DNA of 64,000 nucleotides. Source: Romboutsia weinsteinii (lineage in GTDB: Bacteria; Bacillota; Clostridia; Peptostreptococcales; Peptostreptococcaceae). The stretch is taken from positions 62,001-126,000 of the forward strand of contig NZ_NOJY02000009.1 in NCBI RefSeq assembly GCF_002250835.2. Reading direction: 5' to 3'. Made by a program: the position numbers and the translations under genes. Each line of letters starts with the position of its first letter. Position 1 is the stretch's first letter. This document shows positions 53,547 to 62,617 of the stretch, piece by piece. The notes under the pieces were generated by a model. That model had not been told where the DNA came from. It did not search any database and worked only from the letters and a program-made list of their open reading frames with translations.

Positions 53547-55118
53547 ATGAGTATTTTAACAGTTGAAAATATGAGCCATGGATTTGGGGATAGGATAATT
53601 TTCAATAATGTATCTTTTAAATTGTTAAAGGGCGAACATATTGGGATTGTAGGAGCAAATGGTGAAGGTAAATCAACTTTCATGAATTTAATTACTAACA
53701 AGATAATACAAGACAGTGGAAAGATAGAGTGGAGTAGTAAAGTAAGTATAGGATATATGGACCAGCATACACATCTAAAGGAAGGAATGTCTATAAGAGA
53801 TGTATTAAAAGAAGCATTCAAAGATTGGTTTGAATTAGAAGAAAAACTAAATAGTCTGTATAATGATATATGCAATATGAACGAATATGAGATAAATAAA
53901 GCATTAGAGAAAAGTGTTATAATGCAAGATACTTTAGATAATAATGGATTTTATACTATAGATTCAAAGATTGAGGCAGTAGCTCTTGGTTTAGGCCTTA
54001 GAGAAGTTGGGCTTGAAAAAGATGTATCAAAACTAAGTGGAGGTCAAAGAACAAAAGTGTTACTAGCCAAATTGCTTTTAGAGAAACCAGATATACTATT
54101 ATTAGATGAGCCAACAAACTATTTGGATATAGAACATATTGAATGGCTGAAGAAATATTTACAAGTATATGAGAATGCATTTATATTAATATCACATGAC
54201 TTAGAATTTTTAAATGAAGTAGTAAACATAGTATGTCATATTGAAAATAAGTCTATAACAAGATATGTTGGAGATCATAAAAACTTTTTAAAAGTATATG
54301 AAGCTAATAAAATCCAACAAAGAGCTGCTTATGTAAAGCAACAACAAGAAATTTCAAGGTTAGAGGAATATGTTGCAAAAAATATATCGAGAGCATCAAC
54401 AAGTGCTATGGCAAAATCTAGACAAAAAAGACTTGATAAGATGGAACGTATTGAAGTTTTAAAAAGTATACCTAAGCCATATTTTGATTTTAAGGAAGCA
54501 AAGTCATCAGGTAGAGTACTATTTGAAGCAAGAGACTTAATAATTGGTTATGAAAAAGCACTTACTAAGCCTTTAAATTTTACTATGGAAAGAGGTAAAA
54601 AAATTGCAATAATCGGTTCAAATGGAATAGGTAAAACAACTTTATTAAAAAGTTTAATTGGGATTATGAAACCTATCAGTGGAAATTTAGAAATAGGAGA
54701 AAATCAAGCAATAGGTTACTTCGAACAAGAAATAAAAAAAGAGAATAACAACACATCTTTAGAAGAGGTTTGGAACGAGTTTTATAAGTGTACAAAATTT
54801 GAGATAAGAAGTATGTTAGCTAAGTGTGGATTAACACAGGAACATATAGATAGTAAGGTAAATGTTTTGAGTGGTGGTGAACAAGCTAAGATTAGATTGT
54901 GTAAGTTAATTAATAGACCAACAAATATATTAATATTAGATGAGCCAACTAACCACTTAGATGCTGATGCTAAATATGCTCTTAAAAAAGCTTTAAAAAA
55001 TTATCAAGGAAGCATTCTGTTAGTATGCCATGAGCCGGAATTTTATAAGGATATTGTAGATGAGGTTATAGATTGTGAGAGATGGGTTTTAAATAACAAG
55101 AAGAATTTGATTGGATAA
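53547..55118 (+). CDS. ykpA: ABC-F translation factor, YkpA type
   Basis: A 523-residue soluble protein with two ABC ATPase domains and no membrane segments. Walker A motifs are GANGEGKST and GSNGIGKTT; signatures are LSGGQRTKV and LSGGEQAKI; Walker B motifs end LLLDEPTNYLD and LILDEPTNHLD. The inter-domain linker (about 250-310) contains basic helices. The opening MSILTVENMSHGFGDRIIF and overall order match the housekeeping YkpA group rather than antibiotic-resistance ABC-Fs. Such proteins bind the ribosomal E site. An AGAGGGAAGG site precedes the ATG. Confidence 0.88.
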   Translation: MSILTVENMSHGFGDRIIFNNVSFKLLKGEHIGIVGANGEGKSTFMNLITNKIIQDSGKIEWSSKVSIGYMDQHTHLKEGMSIRDVLKEAFKDWFELEEKLNSLYNDICNMNEYEINKALEKSVIMQDTLDNNGFYTIDSKIEAVALGLGLREVGLEKDVSKLSGGQRTKVLLAKLLLEKPDILLLDEPTNYLDIEHIEWLKKYLQVYENAFILISHDLEFLNEVVNIVCHIENKSITRYVGDHKNFLKVYEANKIQQRAAYVKQQQEISRLEEYVAKNISRASTSAMAKSRQKRLDKMERIEVLKSIPKPYFDFKEAKSSGRVLFEARDLIIGYEKALTKPLNFTMERGKKIAIIGSNGIGKTTLLKSLIGIMKPISGNLEIGENQAIGYFEQEIKKENNNTSLEEVWNEFYKCTKFEIRSMLAKCGLTQEHIDSKVNVLSGGEQAKIRLCKLINRPTNILILDEPTNHLDADAKYALKKALKNYQGSILLVCHEPEFYKDIVDEVIDCERWVLNNKKNLIG

Positions 55119-55229
55119 GATTTGTCTATAGTCATTATTATTAGTAATAACTAAGTTTAAAAAATAGAAGAACAGTTATAAAATAGTAGTCATAGCTTAG
55201 TATAAGGATTATACAAGGAGATGGATAAT

Positions 55230-56081
55230 ATGAGACCGAAAAGACGTATTATTATAAGGTATAGAATTCCTATATACAAGTATACTTTAGTAAATTTAAA
55301 TCTGAGAGAAGAAAAATCTACAACTTCAAATATAATAACTGTAATACCTAAATACTCAAAAATAGAAGTAATAGATGCTGATGATGAATGGCTTAAAGTA
55401 ATTTATGACTCTAAGGAAGGATATGTATATAAAGACTATGTGTCTGTTACTAAACATCCATGGTCTAATTTGAACTTAAGAGAAAATGAGTCTATATCAT
55501 CTAATATTATCACAATAATTCCAGCTAAATCACAAGTTGAAGTATTACAAGCAGATAACGATTGGAGTAAGGTAATTTACAATGACCAAATGGGATATGT
55601 TTTTAACTACTTTTTATCAGATGATGGGAATAGACCTGACGAGTTAAATTACAAATACTTTTATACTGACATGACTAGATTTGTAAATGAAAATAATATT
55701 AAAAGCACGAGTGATTATTTATTAATTACCGACCTTAAAAATAAATATACTTATGTATTTAAAGAAGATAATGGAAATTGGATTCAATTATATAAATGGT
55801 CTTGTACTGTAGGAAAACCTCAAACACCAACTATAACAGGGACTTTCTTTATTAGTGGTAGAAAACCAGGCTTTGGAACTGATGAGTATTCTGTTAAGTA
55901 TGCAACAAGAATTAGAGGTGGATATTACTATCATTCAATTTTATATGACTCAACAGGAAGTTATGTGATAGATGGAAGATTGGGTCAGGCACTTAGTCAT
56001 GGATGTATTAGACTTGCAACAGATAATGCTAAGTGGATATATGATAATATACCAGATACAACGACTGTGATAATTCATTGA
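55230..56081 (+). CDS. SH3-domain L,D-transpeptidase (YkuD)
   Basis: A 283-residue protein with two bacterial SH3 domains (about 20-75 and 80-130, both with NLNLRE) and a YkuD catalytic domain (about 150-283). The active site ALSHGCIRL carries the nucleophilic cysteine and the catalytic His. YkuD enzymes form 3-3 cross-links in peptidoglycan or attach proteins. No signal peptide or membrane helix is visible; the basic N-terminus MRPKRRIIIRYR is unlike one. A spore-wall role with synthesis in the mother cell is possible. The ATG at 55230 lies 9 bp after AAGGAG. Confidence 0.87.
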   Translation: MRPKRRIIIRYRIPIYKYTLVNLNLREEKSTTSNIITVIPKYSKIEVIDADDEWLKVIYDSKEGYVYKDYVSVTKHPWSNLNLRENESISSNIITIIPAKSQVEVLQADNDWSKVIYNDQMGYVFNYFLSDDGNRPDELNYKYFYTDMTRFVNENNIKSTSDYLLITDLKNKYTYVFKEDNGNWIQLYKWSCTVGKPQTPTITGTFFISGRKPGFGTDEYSVKYATRIRGGYYYHSILYDSTGSYVIDGRLGQALSHGCIRLATDNAKWIYDNIPDTTTVIIH

Positions 56082-56462
56082 TTAGTAAATTAATATACAG
56101 TTTCTATATACTATTTTAGAAAAATTTAAATACAGACAGTTTTGATAATAGTGTAGAGTTCCCAGGTTTATTGGATAGAAAAATTAAAAAGAAAACCCTA
56201 TTATAATTAACTATAGTAGGGTGATTTTTTATGTTACTAACTATTATATAATTAAGAAAAATAAAGTTTATAAGCAATAAATGAAAGTTAGAAATCGAAT
56301 TTTGTGTTGAAAATAAGACTTTTAAAGTATAAAGATTTATTTATAAAAGATAAAAGTAGTTTTTTCTTAATTTATATCATATTTTAATTGACTATGTTTT
56401 TATAGCAGTGTTATGATTTATTTGAAAAGGTATAAAATTCTGAAATTTCTAAGGGGGATAAC
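56082..56462. other. Non-coding gap before dcuC
   Basis: A terminator lies at 56195-56230. The rest is AT-rich without genes. A probable promoter for the dcuC operon is TTGACT (56388-56393) and TATGAT (56412-56417), 18 bp apart. Confidence 0.5.
56195..56230 (+). terminator. Terminator after the L,D-transpeptidase gene
   Basis: ACCCTATTATA pairs with TATAGTAGGGT (one G-T pair) around ATTAAC, followed by six T. Confidence 0.82.
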
Positions 56463-57827
56463 ATGTTAGGATTAATTTTAGCCGCTATAGTTTCAATTGG
56501 AACTGGATACTTTATTGTTAAAAAGTATAAAGCGCAAACAGTACTGCTACTAGCAGGTATGATTCTTATGGGGTGTGCCATAATTTTAGGTACAGGAGTT
56601 ATAGTTTCTCCAGAGGAGACTACAGGATTTGCTTGGTTTGACATTCTTGAATTTATCAAGATAACGTTTTCAAGCAGAGCGGCAGGAATGGGGCTTGCTA
56701 TAATGGCAGTTGGTGGATTTGCTAGATATATGGATAAAATCGGTGCAAGTGATGCTTTAGTAAATATAGCAATTAAGCCACTTAAGCTTATAAGGTCACC
56801 ATATTTAGTATTAGCTATGGGATATATAATAGGTCAAATACTAAATATATTTATACCAAGTGCATCAGGATTAGGGGTTTTACTGATGGTTACAATGTAT
56901 CCAATATTAATAAAGCTAGGTGTAAGTAAGCTATCAGCAACTGCTATGATTGGTACTTCAGCTTGCTTAGATCTAGGACCAGCATCAGGTAATGCGGTAC
57001 TAGCATCACAAACAGCCCAAATGAGTTCAAGTATCTACTTTACAACTTACCAAATACCTGTTGCAATAGTTACTATAATTGTCATTGCAATTGCTCACTT
57101 TTTTGTACAAAGAAATTATGATAAAAAAGAAGGTCATGTTGCAGAATTTAAAATAGGTAATGAAAATGATAGAACAAAATTAGATGTTCCTAAGATATAT
57201 GCACTTTTACCAATAGTTCCGCTTATTTTAATATTATTATTTAGTGAACTAGTATTTTCAAGTGTTCAGTTAGATGTGGTAACAGCAATGTTCTTCTCAA
57301 CTTTTATAGCACTGATATTTGAATTAATTAGAAAAAGAGATGTTAAAAGCGTATTTGCAAGTATACAAATATTCTTTGATGGTATGGGAGCTCAATTTGC
57401 AGCTGTAGTAACTTTGATAGTAGCAGGAGAGGTTTTTGCTCATGGATTAAAGTCAATAGGTGCAATAGATACTATTATTGCTAGTGCACAATCACTAGGT
57501 TTTGGTAGTGTTATGATGACTATAGTTATGGTTCTTATAATTGCAGTTAGTGCAATAATTATGGGTTCAGGTAATGCACCGTTTTTTGCATTTGCAGCAC
57601 TTGTTCCAGATATAGCAACTAAATTATCTATACCTGCAGTATCTATGCTTTTACCTATGCAATTAACAGCTGGTATTGCAAGAAGTATATCGCCAATAAC
57701 GGCTGTAATAGTAGCTGTTTCTGGTATTTCAGAGGTATCGCCATTTGATGTTATTAAGCGTACTGCAGTACCGATGGTTATAGGATTATTAGTAGTTGTT
57801 GTAAGTAACTTTATCTTATTTTTATAG
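56463..57827 (+). CDS. dcuC: DcuC-type C4-dicarboxylate transporter
   Basis: A 454-residue membrane protein with about 12 hydrophobic helices of the anaerobic DcuC family. Conserved segments are GGFARYMDKIGASDALV, NIFIPSASGLGVLLMVTMYP and GTSACLDLGPASGNAVLAS. DcuC mainly exports succinate during fermentation in enterobacteria. The operon partner cat1 handles succinyl-CoA, which fits a succinate-linked role. AAGGGGGATAAC precedes the ATG. Confidence 0.88.
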   Translation: MLGLILAAIVSIGTGYFIVKKYKAQTVLLLAGMILMGCAIILGTGVIVSPEETTGFAWFDILEFIKITFSSRAAGMGLAIMAVGGFARYMDKIGASDALVNIAIKPLKLIRSPYLVLAMGYIIGQILNIFIPSASGLGVLLMVTMYPILIKLGVSKLSATAMIGTSACLDLGPASGNAVLASQTAQMSSSIYFTTYQIPVAIVTIIVIAIAHFFVQRNYDKKEGHVAEFKIGNENDRTKLDVPKIYALLPIVPLILILLFSELVFSSVQLDVVTAMFFSTFIALIFELIRKRDVKSVFASIQIFFDGMGAQFAAVVTLIVAGEVFAHGLKSIGAIDTIIASAQSLGFGSVMMTIVMVLIIAVSAIIMGSGNAPFFAFAALVPDIATKLSIPAVSMLLPMQLTAGIARSISPITAVIVAVSGISEVSPFDVIKRTAVPMVIGLLVVVVSNFILFL

Positions 57828-57849
57828 ATTTTATTAAGGGGGACAATTT

Positions 57850-58968
57850 ATGAATATAAATATGGAGAAATACCTAGGGGAGTTAGAGGAATTAGTAAAT
57901 ATAGATAGCGGTAGTAAAACTCCTCATGGAGTAGAAAAGGTATGTGATATACTTTATAAAAAGTTTGAAGATATTGGTCTTATTGTAAAGAAACACTATA
58001 TAAATGATAATGCAGGACCATGTTTAGAAGTTAGAAATAAAGAAGGAAAAGATATAGATATTCTTATATTAGGACATATGGATACTGTGTTTGGAGAAGG
58101 AACGGTTAAAGAAAGACCTTTTAGTATGAGAGAAAATATAGCATACGGTCCAGGTGTTATTGATATGAAATCTGCACTTCTATCTGTTTACTATGTTATT
58201 AAAGATGTAATAGAAGATAATAAAATTGATAAATCAATTTGTATAGCTTTTAATTGTGACGAAGAGATAAGCTCAATATATTCAAGAGAACTGCTAGAAG
58301 AACTTGGACGAAATAGTAAATATGCTTTAGTTTTAGAGCCGGCAAGAGCTAATGGTGCATTTGTTGCAAGTAGAAAAGGTGTAATGAAATATAAAATAGA
58401 TTTTAGCGGAGTTGCATCTCATGCAGGCAATAATCACAAGGAAGGTAAAAGTGCGATTCAAGAATTAGCTCATTGGGTTTTAAAACTTCATGAATTAACT
58501 AATTATGATTTAGAAACAACAGTTAATGTTGGTGTAGTAAGTGGAGGAAGTTCTGCAAATGTTGTTTGTCCAAGTGCAAGCTGTGAGGTTGATGTAAGAG
58601 TTAAAACGATAGATGAAGCAAATAGAATTGATAAATGTATAAATGAATTATTAAATAATATCAACACTGATGGAGTAAGTGTTAAAGTTAGTGGTGGATT
58701 AAGTAGACCTCCTATGGAGATGACTGAGAAAAGAAGAGAGTTACATAAGTTAGTAGAAGAAATAGGTAAAGAGGAAGGTATAAATGTTCATTGGACAGAT
58801 GCAGGTGGAGGATCTGATGGTAATATTGTAGCAAGTGTAGGAACACCAGTTATTGATGCAATAGGACCAATTGGAGGATATGGTCATAATGAAAAAGAGT
58901 ATTTAGAAATTGATTCAGTAGAGCCAATGGCTAGACTATTAAAAAAACTTATTGAAAAATTATCTTAA
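57850..58968 (+). CDS. M20-family metallopeptidase
   Basis: A 372-residue M20 peptidase of the glutamate-carboxypeptidase/acetylornithine-deacetylase group. The first metal motif is LGHMDTVFG, the second GPGVIDMKSALLS and CDEEISS. The dimerisation domain includes GVASHAGNNHKEGKSA. DAGGGSDGN and GPIGGYGHNEKEY complete the metal site. The substrate (a dipeptide or N-acyl amino acid) cannot be named. AAGGGGGACAATTT precedes the ATG; spacing to neighbours is about 20 bp, within the dcuC-cat1 operon. Confidence 0.88.
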   Translation: MNINMEKYLGELEELVNIDSGSKTPHGVEKVCDILYKKFEDIGLIVKKHYINDNAGPCLEVRNKEGKDIDILILGHMDTVFGEGTVKERPFSMRENIAYGPGVIDMKSALLSVYYVIKDVIEDNKIDKSICIAFNCDEEISSIYSRELLEELGRNSKYALVLEPARANGAFVASRKGVMKYKIDFSGVASHAGNNHKEGKSAIQELAHWVLKLHELTNYDLETTVNVGVVSGGSSANVVCPSASCEVDVRVKTIDEANRIDKCINELLNNINTDGVSVKVSGGLSRPPMEMTEKRRELHKLVEEIGKEEGINVHWTDAGGGSDGNIVASVGTPVIDAIGPIGGYGHNEKEYLEIDSVEPMARLLKKLIEKLS

Positions 58969-58985
58969 TAATAGGGAGACTCATA

Positions 58986-60500
58986 ATGGATGAAAAGAGA
59001 TTAAGATGTAGTGAACTAAGAGATAAAGTAGTAACAGCTGATATTGCTGCTAAGTTATTTGAAGATGGAATGACTGTAGGTGCTAGTGGATTTACTCCTT
59101 CTGGATATCCAAAGGCTTTACCTCTTGCTATTGCAAAACGTGCTGAATATGGAGAAAAATTAAAACTAAATATTATCACAGGAGCTTCAGTAGGACCAGA
59201 ATTAGATGAAGCATTAGCTGAGGCTAACGTTATGAATAGAAGATATCCATATCAAACAGACTCTTCTTGTAGAAATGCAATAAATAATTCTGAAGTACAT
59301 TATACAGATATGCATTTAAGCCACACACCACAGTGGATAAAGTATGGATTTTTAGGTAAGATGGATATAGCATTAATAGAGGCGATTGCTATAACTGAAG
59401 ACGGCTACATTATTCCATCTACATCAGTAGGGAACTCAAATGTATTTATTGAATGTGCAGACAAGGTCATAGTAGAAATAAATACATCCCAGCCTGTAGA
59501 ATTAGAAGGAATGCATGATATATATAATATGGCGTTACCGCCATTTAGAAAACCTATACCTTTAGTTAATGTTGATGATAAAATAGGTACAAATTATATT
59601 CAATGTGATAAAGATAAAATCGCGGCTATAGTATTTACTGACATAACTGATAAGACAAGACCTGTTGCACCAATTGATAATATATCTAAAAAGATGGCAG
59701 ATAATCTTATTGATTTTTTAGAGCAAGAAGTAAAAGATGGCAGACTTCCAAAAAACTTACTACCATTACAATCTGGTGTAGGAAGTGTAGCAAATGCTAT
59801 TTTAGGAGGTTTGGTAGATTCAGATTTTGAGGATTTAGTTATTTATTCTGAAGTTATCCAAGATAGTGTATTAGATTTAATAGATGCTGATAAGGTTAAG
59901 TTTGCCTCAGGTACTTCTTTAACTATATCTCAACCAAGACTAAAAGATTTTTATAGTAATATAAATAAATATAAAGATAAGTTAATATTAAGACCACAAG
60001 AAATAAGTAATAACCCTGAGATTATAAGGAGATTAGGGATTATTGCAATAAATACTGCAATAGAGGTTGATATATATGGAAACGTAAATTCAACAAATAT
60101 TATGGGAAGTAGAATGATGAATGGGATAGGTGGCTCTGGAGACTTTGCTAGAAATGGATATCTAACTATCTTTACAACTGAATCAATAGCCAAAGGTGGA
60201 CATATTTCTAGTATTGTTCCTATGGTATCTCATCATGACCATACTGAACATGATGTTATGATTATTGTTACTGAACAAGGAGTGGCAGACTTAAGGGGAT
60301 TATCTCCAAAAGAAAGAGCAATATGTATTATAGAAAACTGTGCTCATCCAGATTATAAAGAAGAATTATATGAATATTTTAATAGGGCTTGTGAGAGTAA
60401 ATATAAGCATACACCTCATATAATTGGTGAAGCATTATCTATGCACGATAAATTCATGAAATTTGGAAGTATGAGAAACCTAGAAGAGATTTGTCAGTAA
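58986..60500 (+). CDS. cat1: Succinyl-CoA:acetate CoA-transferase (Cat1-type)
   Basis: A 504-residue class I acyl-CoA transferase of the acetyl-CoA hydrolase/Cat1 group. The N-terminal domain has GASGFTPSGYPKALP. The catalytic Glu is in VIYSEVIQDS (about residue 290). The C-terminal domain has GSGDFARNGYLTIF and VTEQGVADLRGLSPKERA. Cat1 enzymes move CoA between succinate or other acids and acetate. Operon with dcuC and an M20 peptidase suggests fermentation of an acyl-amino acid or C4-acid (inference). Confidence 0.88.
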   Translation: MDEKRLRCSELRDKVVTADIAAKLFEDGMTVGASGFTPSGYPKALPLAIAKRAEYGEKLKLNIITGASVGPELDEALAEANVMNRRYPYQTDSSCRNAINNSEVHYTDMHLSHTPQWIKYGFLGKMDIALIEAIAITEDGYIIPSTSVGNSNVFIECADKVIVEINTSQPVELEGMHDIYNMALPPFRKPIPLVNVDDKIGTNYIQCDKDKIAAIVFTDITDKTRPVAPIDNISKKMADNLIDFLEQEVKDGRLPKNLLPLQSGVGSVANAILGGLVDSDFEDLVIYSEVIQDSVLDLIDADKVKFASGTSLTISQPRLKDFYSNINKYKDKLILRPQEISNNPEIIRRLGIIAINTAIEVDIYGNVNSTNIMGSRMMNGIGGSGDFARNGYLTIFTTESIAKGGHISSIVPMVSHHDHTEHDVMIIVTEQGVADLRGLSPKERAICIIENCAHPDYKEELYEYFNRACESKYKHTPHIIGEALSMHDKFMKFGSMRNLEEICQ

Positions 60501-60823
60501 TATTATATAGGGATTTGACACATCAAAATAGAATTATATTAAATTAAATAAATTAGATCGTATTGTATGCTCCTATTATGGTTAGCAGTTAAAATGATAA
60601 AGCTGTTAACACTAAGGGAGCATATTTTTATACTATGATAAAATATTTAAATTCCTTATACTTATAATAATTTTAAAACATAAATATAGAGAATAAATTT
60701 ATTCTTAATTATCAATAGTTTTGTATATTTTGTAATTAATATGTACTATAATGTATTAATGATTAAGCTATATCTAAACTTTTTGAAAGGAGATAATAAG
60801 AGATTTTTATTAAATAAATAAAC
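60501..60823. other. Non-coding gap before the MerR gene
   Basis: It contains the terminator at 60565-60632. A TATAAT box occurs near 60746. A strong AAAGGAG site at 60785-60791 lies about 32 bp before the MerR ATG, farther than normal; no in-frame start exists between because a TAA occurs at 60809. Confidence 0.5.
60565..60632 (+). terminator. Compound terminator of the dcuC operon
   Basis: The outer stem is TATGCTCC and GGAGCATA; the inner stem is GTTAGCAG and CTGTTAAC; TTTTTATA follows. Confidence 0.82.
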
Positions 60824-61645
60824 ATGAAAGAATTATTTACAATAGGAGAAATATCAGAGTTATTTAATATAAATAAGAAAACATTAAGATACTATGATGA
60901 AATAGATTTATTTAAGCCAAATTATATTGATAAGAGAAATAATTATAGATATTATACAGTTGATCAGTTTGAACAATTAAATACTATTAAGTATTTAAAA
61001 GAATTAGCCATGCCACTTAACAAAATAAAAGCTCACCTTGAAAATGTAAGTATTGATAATATTATGAGTATATTCCAAGCTCAGAAAAAGATTACAGAAG
61101 ACAAAATAAAGGAACTTAAACTTATTGAGCAAAAAATACAAAATAGGATTAATCAACTTAATAATGCTATAGATTATAGCAAAATAAATATTGTTACTGA
61201 AATCGAATTTCAAGATAGACATGTAGTTATGTTAAGAGAAAAAGTAAAATCAACTAAAGACTTAGAATTATCTATTAGAAAACTTGAAAATGTAGCATAC
61301 AATAATTCATCAATTTTTTTAGGAAAAGTAGGAGTATCTATTTCAAAAGAAAATTTAAAAAATAAGGTATTTGATGAATATAATTCTACTTTTATTTTTA
61401 CTGAAGGAGAAGCATATAATAAGGAGTTTTTGAAAGTACTAGAAAAAGGAACATATTTATGTATAAGATTTAATGGTACACATGTGGATTCTAAATTGTA
61501 TTATAAAAAGCTGTTGGATATTATATATGAAAAAGGGTATAAGGTCTTACAAGATCCTATAGAAATCACATTAATTGATTATGGATTAACAAGAAATGAA
61601 TCGGAGTTTGTGACTGAAATACAAATATTAGTAAAAAAACATTGA
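60824..61645 (+). CDS. MerR-family regulator with effector-binding domain
   Basis: A 273-residue regulator. The MerR winged helix is at the N-terminus (FTIGEISELFNINKKTLRYYDEIDLFKP...YRYYTVDQF). It is followed by a long helix (about 75-115) and a C-terminal GyrI-like effector domain (about 120-273), the BmrR-like layout that senses drugs or lipophilic cations. The ATG is the only possible start in frame, yet the AAAGGAG site is about 32 bp upstream. A terminator overlaps its stop. No obvious target pump is adjacent. Confidence 0.87.
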   Translation: MKELFTIGEISELFNINKKTLRYYDEIDLFKPNYIDKRNNYRYYTVDQFEQLNTIKYLKELAMPLNKIKAHLENVSIDNIMSIFQAQKKITEDKIKELKLIEQKIQNRINQLNNAIDYSKINIVTEIEFQDRHVVMLREKVKSTKDLELSIRKLENVAYNNSSIFLGKVGVSISKENLKNKVFDEYNSTFIFTEGEAYNKEFLKVLEKGTYLCIRFNGTHVDSKLYYKKLLDIIYEKGYKVLQDPIEITLIDYGLTRNESEFVTEIQILVKKH

Positions 61646-61676
61646 CATTCCAGTTACTGGAATGTTTATTATTATT
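61645..61676 (+). terminator. Terminator after the MerR gene
   Basis: ACATTCCAG pairs perfectly with CTGGAATGT around TTA, followed by TTATTATTATTT. It starts within the stop codon region. Confidence 0.85.
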
Positions 61677-61733
61677 TTAATAATTGAAGTAGATTCAAGA
61701 AAATATTTATTACAGATTCATTGGAGGATAGTT

Positions 61734-62435
61734 ATGAAATTTAGTGTATCAAAAGAGGTTCTTGAAAAATTAGATAATGTATGTTTTGGGATAGTAGTAG
61801 CAAAAGGAATAGATAACACAAAAGAGAATATTGAAGTCAAAGAAGCATTAATAAAGGTTATTGGAGAATGTGAAGAAAAGTATAAAGACACTAAAATTAA
61901 GGAATTGAAGGAAATTTCTTATTATAGAGAAGCGTTTAAAAAATTAGATATAAATCCAAATAAGTTTATGAGCTCTATAGAAGCTATGTTAACGAGAGTA
62001 TCAAAAGGTAAGGGGTTACCTAGCATAAATCCTATAGTTGATATAGGGAACACAGTTTCATTAAAGTATACTTTACCACTAGGAGCTCATGATATTGAAA
62101 CTTTAAACGGTGATATTAGTGTTAAATTCTCAAAGTCAGGAGATACTTTTATTCCTTTAGGATCAGATGAATTAGAAATATTACTGGATGGAGAACTAAC
62201 ATATGCAGTAGAAGATAGAATAAGAACTAGAAGATGGATTTGGAGACAGAGTGAACAAGGCAAAATTATTGATAAAAGCGAAAATATATTTTTCCCTATT
62301 GATGGTTTTATGGAAAACTATGATAATGTAATTGCAGCAAGAGATGAGCTAGCTGAGATAATAAAGAGTATATTTTCATGTGAGGTTCAGGTCGGTTTTG
62401 TTGATAAGAATAGTACTGAATTTGAAATAAACTAA
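61734..62435 (+). CDS. B3/B4 tRNA-binding-domain protein
   Basis: A 233-residue stand-alone B3/B4 domain protein, related to the editing-type domain of phenylalanyl-tRNA synthetase beta. Typical segments are SYYREAFKKLDINPNKF, SSIEAMLTRVSKGKGLPSIN and IVDIGNTVSLKYTLPLGAHD. The stand-alone role is unknown; trans-editing or ligand binding has been suggested for relatives. The ATG at 61734 follows GGAGGATA; the longer frame starts in the preceding terminator. Confidence 0.88.
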   Translation: MKFSVSKEVLEKLDNVCFGIVVAKGIDNTKENIEVKEALIKVIGECEEKYKDTKIKELKEISYYREAFKKLDINPNKFMSSIEAMLTRVSKGKGLPSINPIVDIGNTVSLKYTLPLGAHDIETLNGDISVKFSKSGDTFIPLGSDELEILLDGELTYAVEDRIRTRRWIWRQSEQGKIIDKSENIFFPIDGFMENYDNVIAARDELAEIIKSIFSCEVQVGFVDKNSTEFEIN

Positions 62436-62481
62436 TAAATAGTAGAGTTAATCTATGTCTAAGGAAAGAAGAAGTATTAAT

Positions 62482-62519
62482 AAGCTATAAATCATATATA
62501 TAATTTATAGCTTATTTTG
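62482..62519 (+). terminator. Terminator after the B3/B4 gene
   Basis: TAAGCTATAAAT pairs with ATTTATAGCTTA around a 10-base loop and is followed by TTTTG. Confidence 0.8.
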
Positions 62520-62617
62520 AATTAGTAAAAATTTGTGAGATTGAGACAAATGAATTATAGTAATAAAATAGTTATATGAGGTTTAGGTAAATAAAGTCAG
62601 AGGGAGATATATATATT

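Noticed and set aside
53547-55118. ABC-F as an antibiotic-resistance gene with leader-peptide control from 52891
   Set aside because: The protein follows the housekeeping YkpA pattern, and a separate gene plus a terminator lie between it and the leader.
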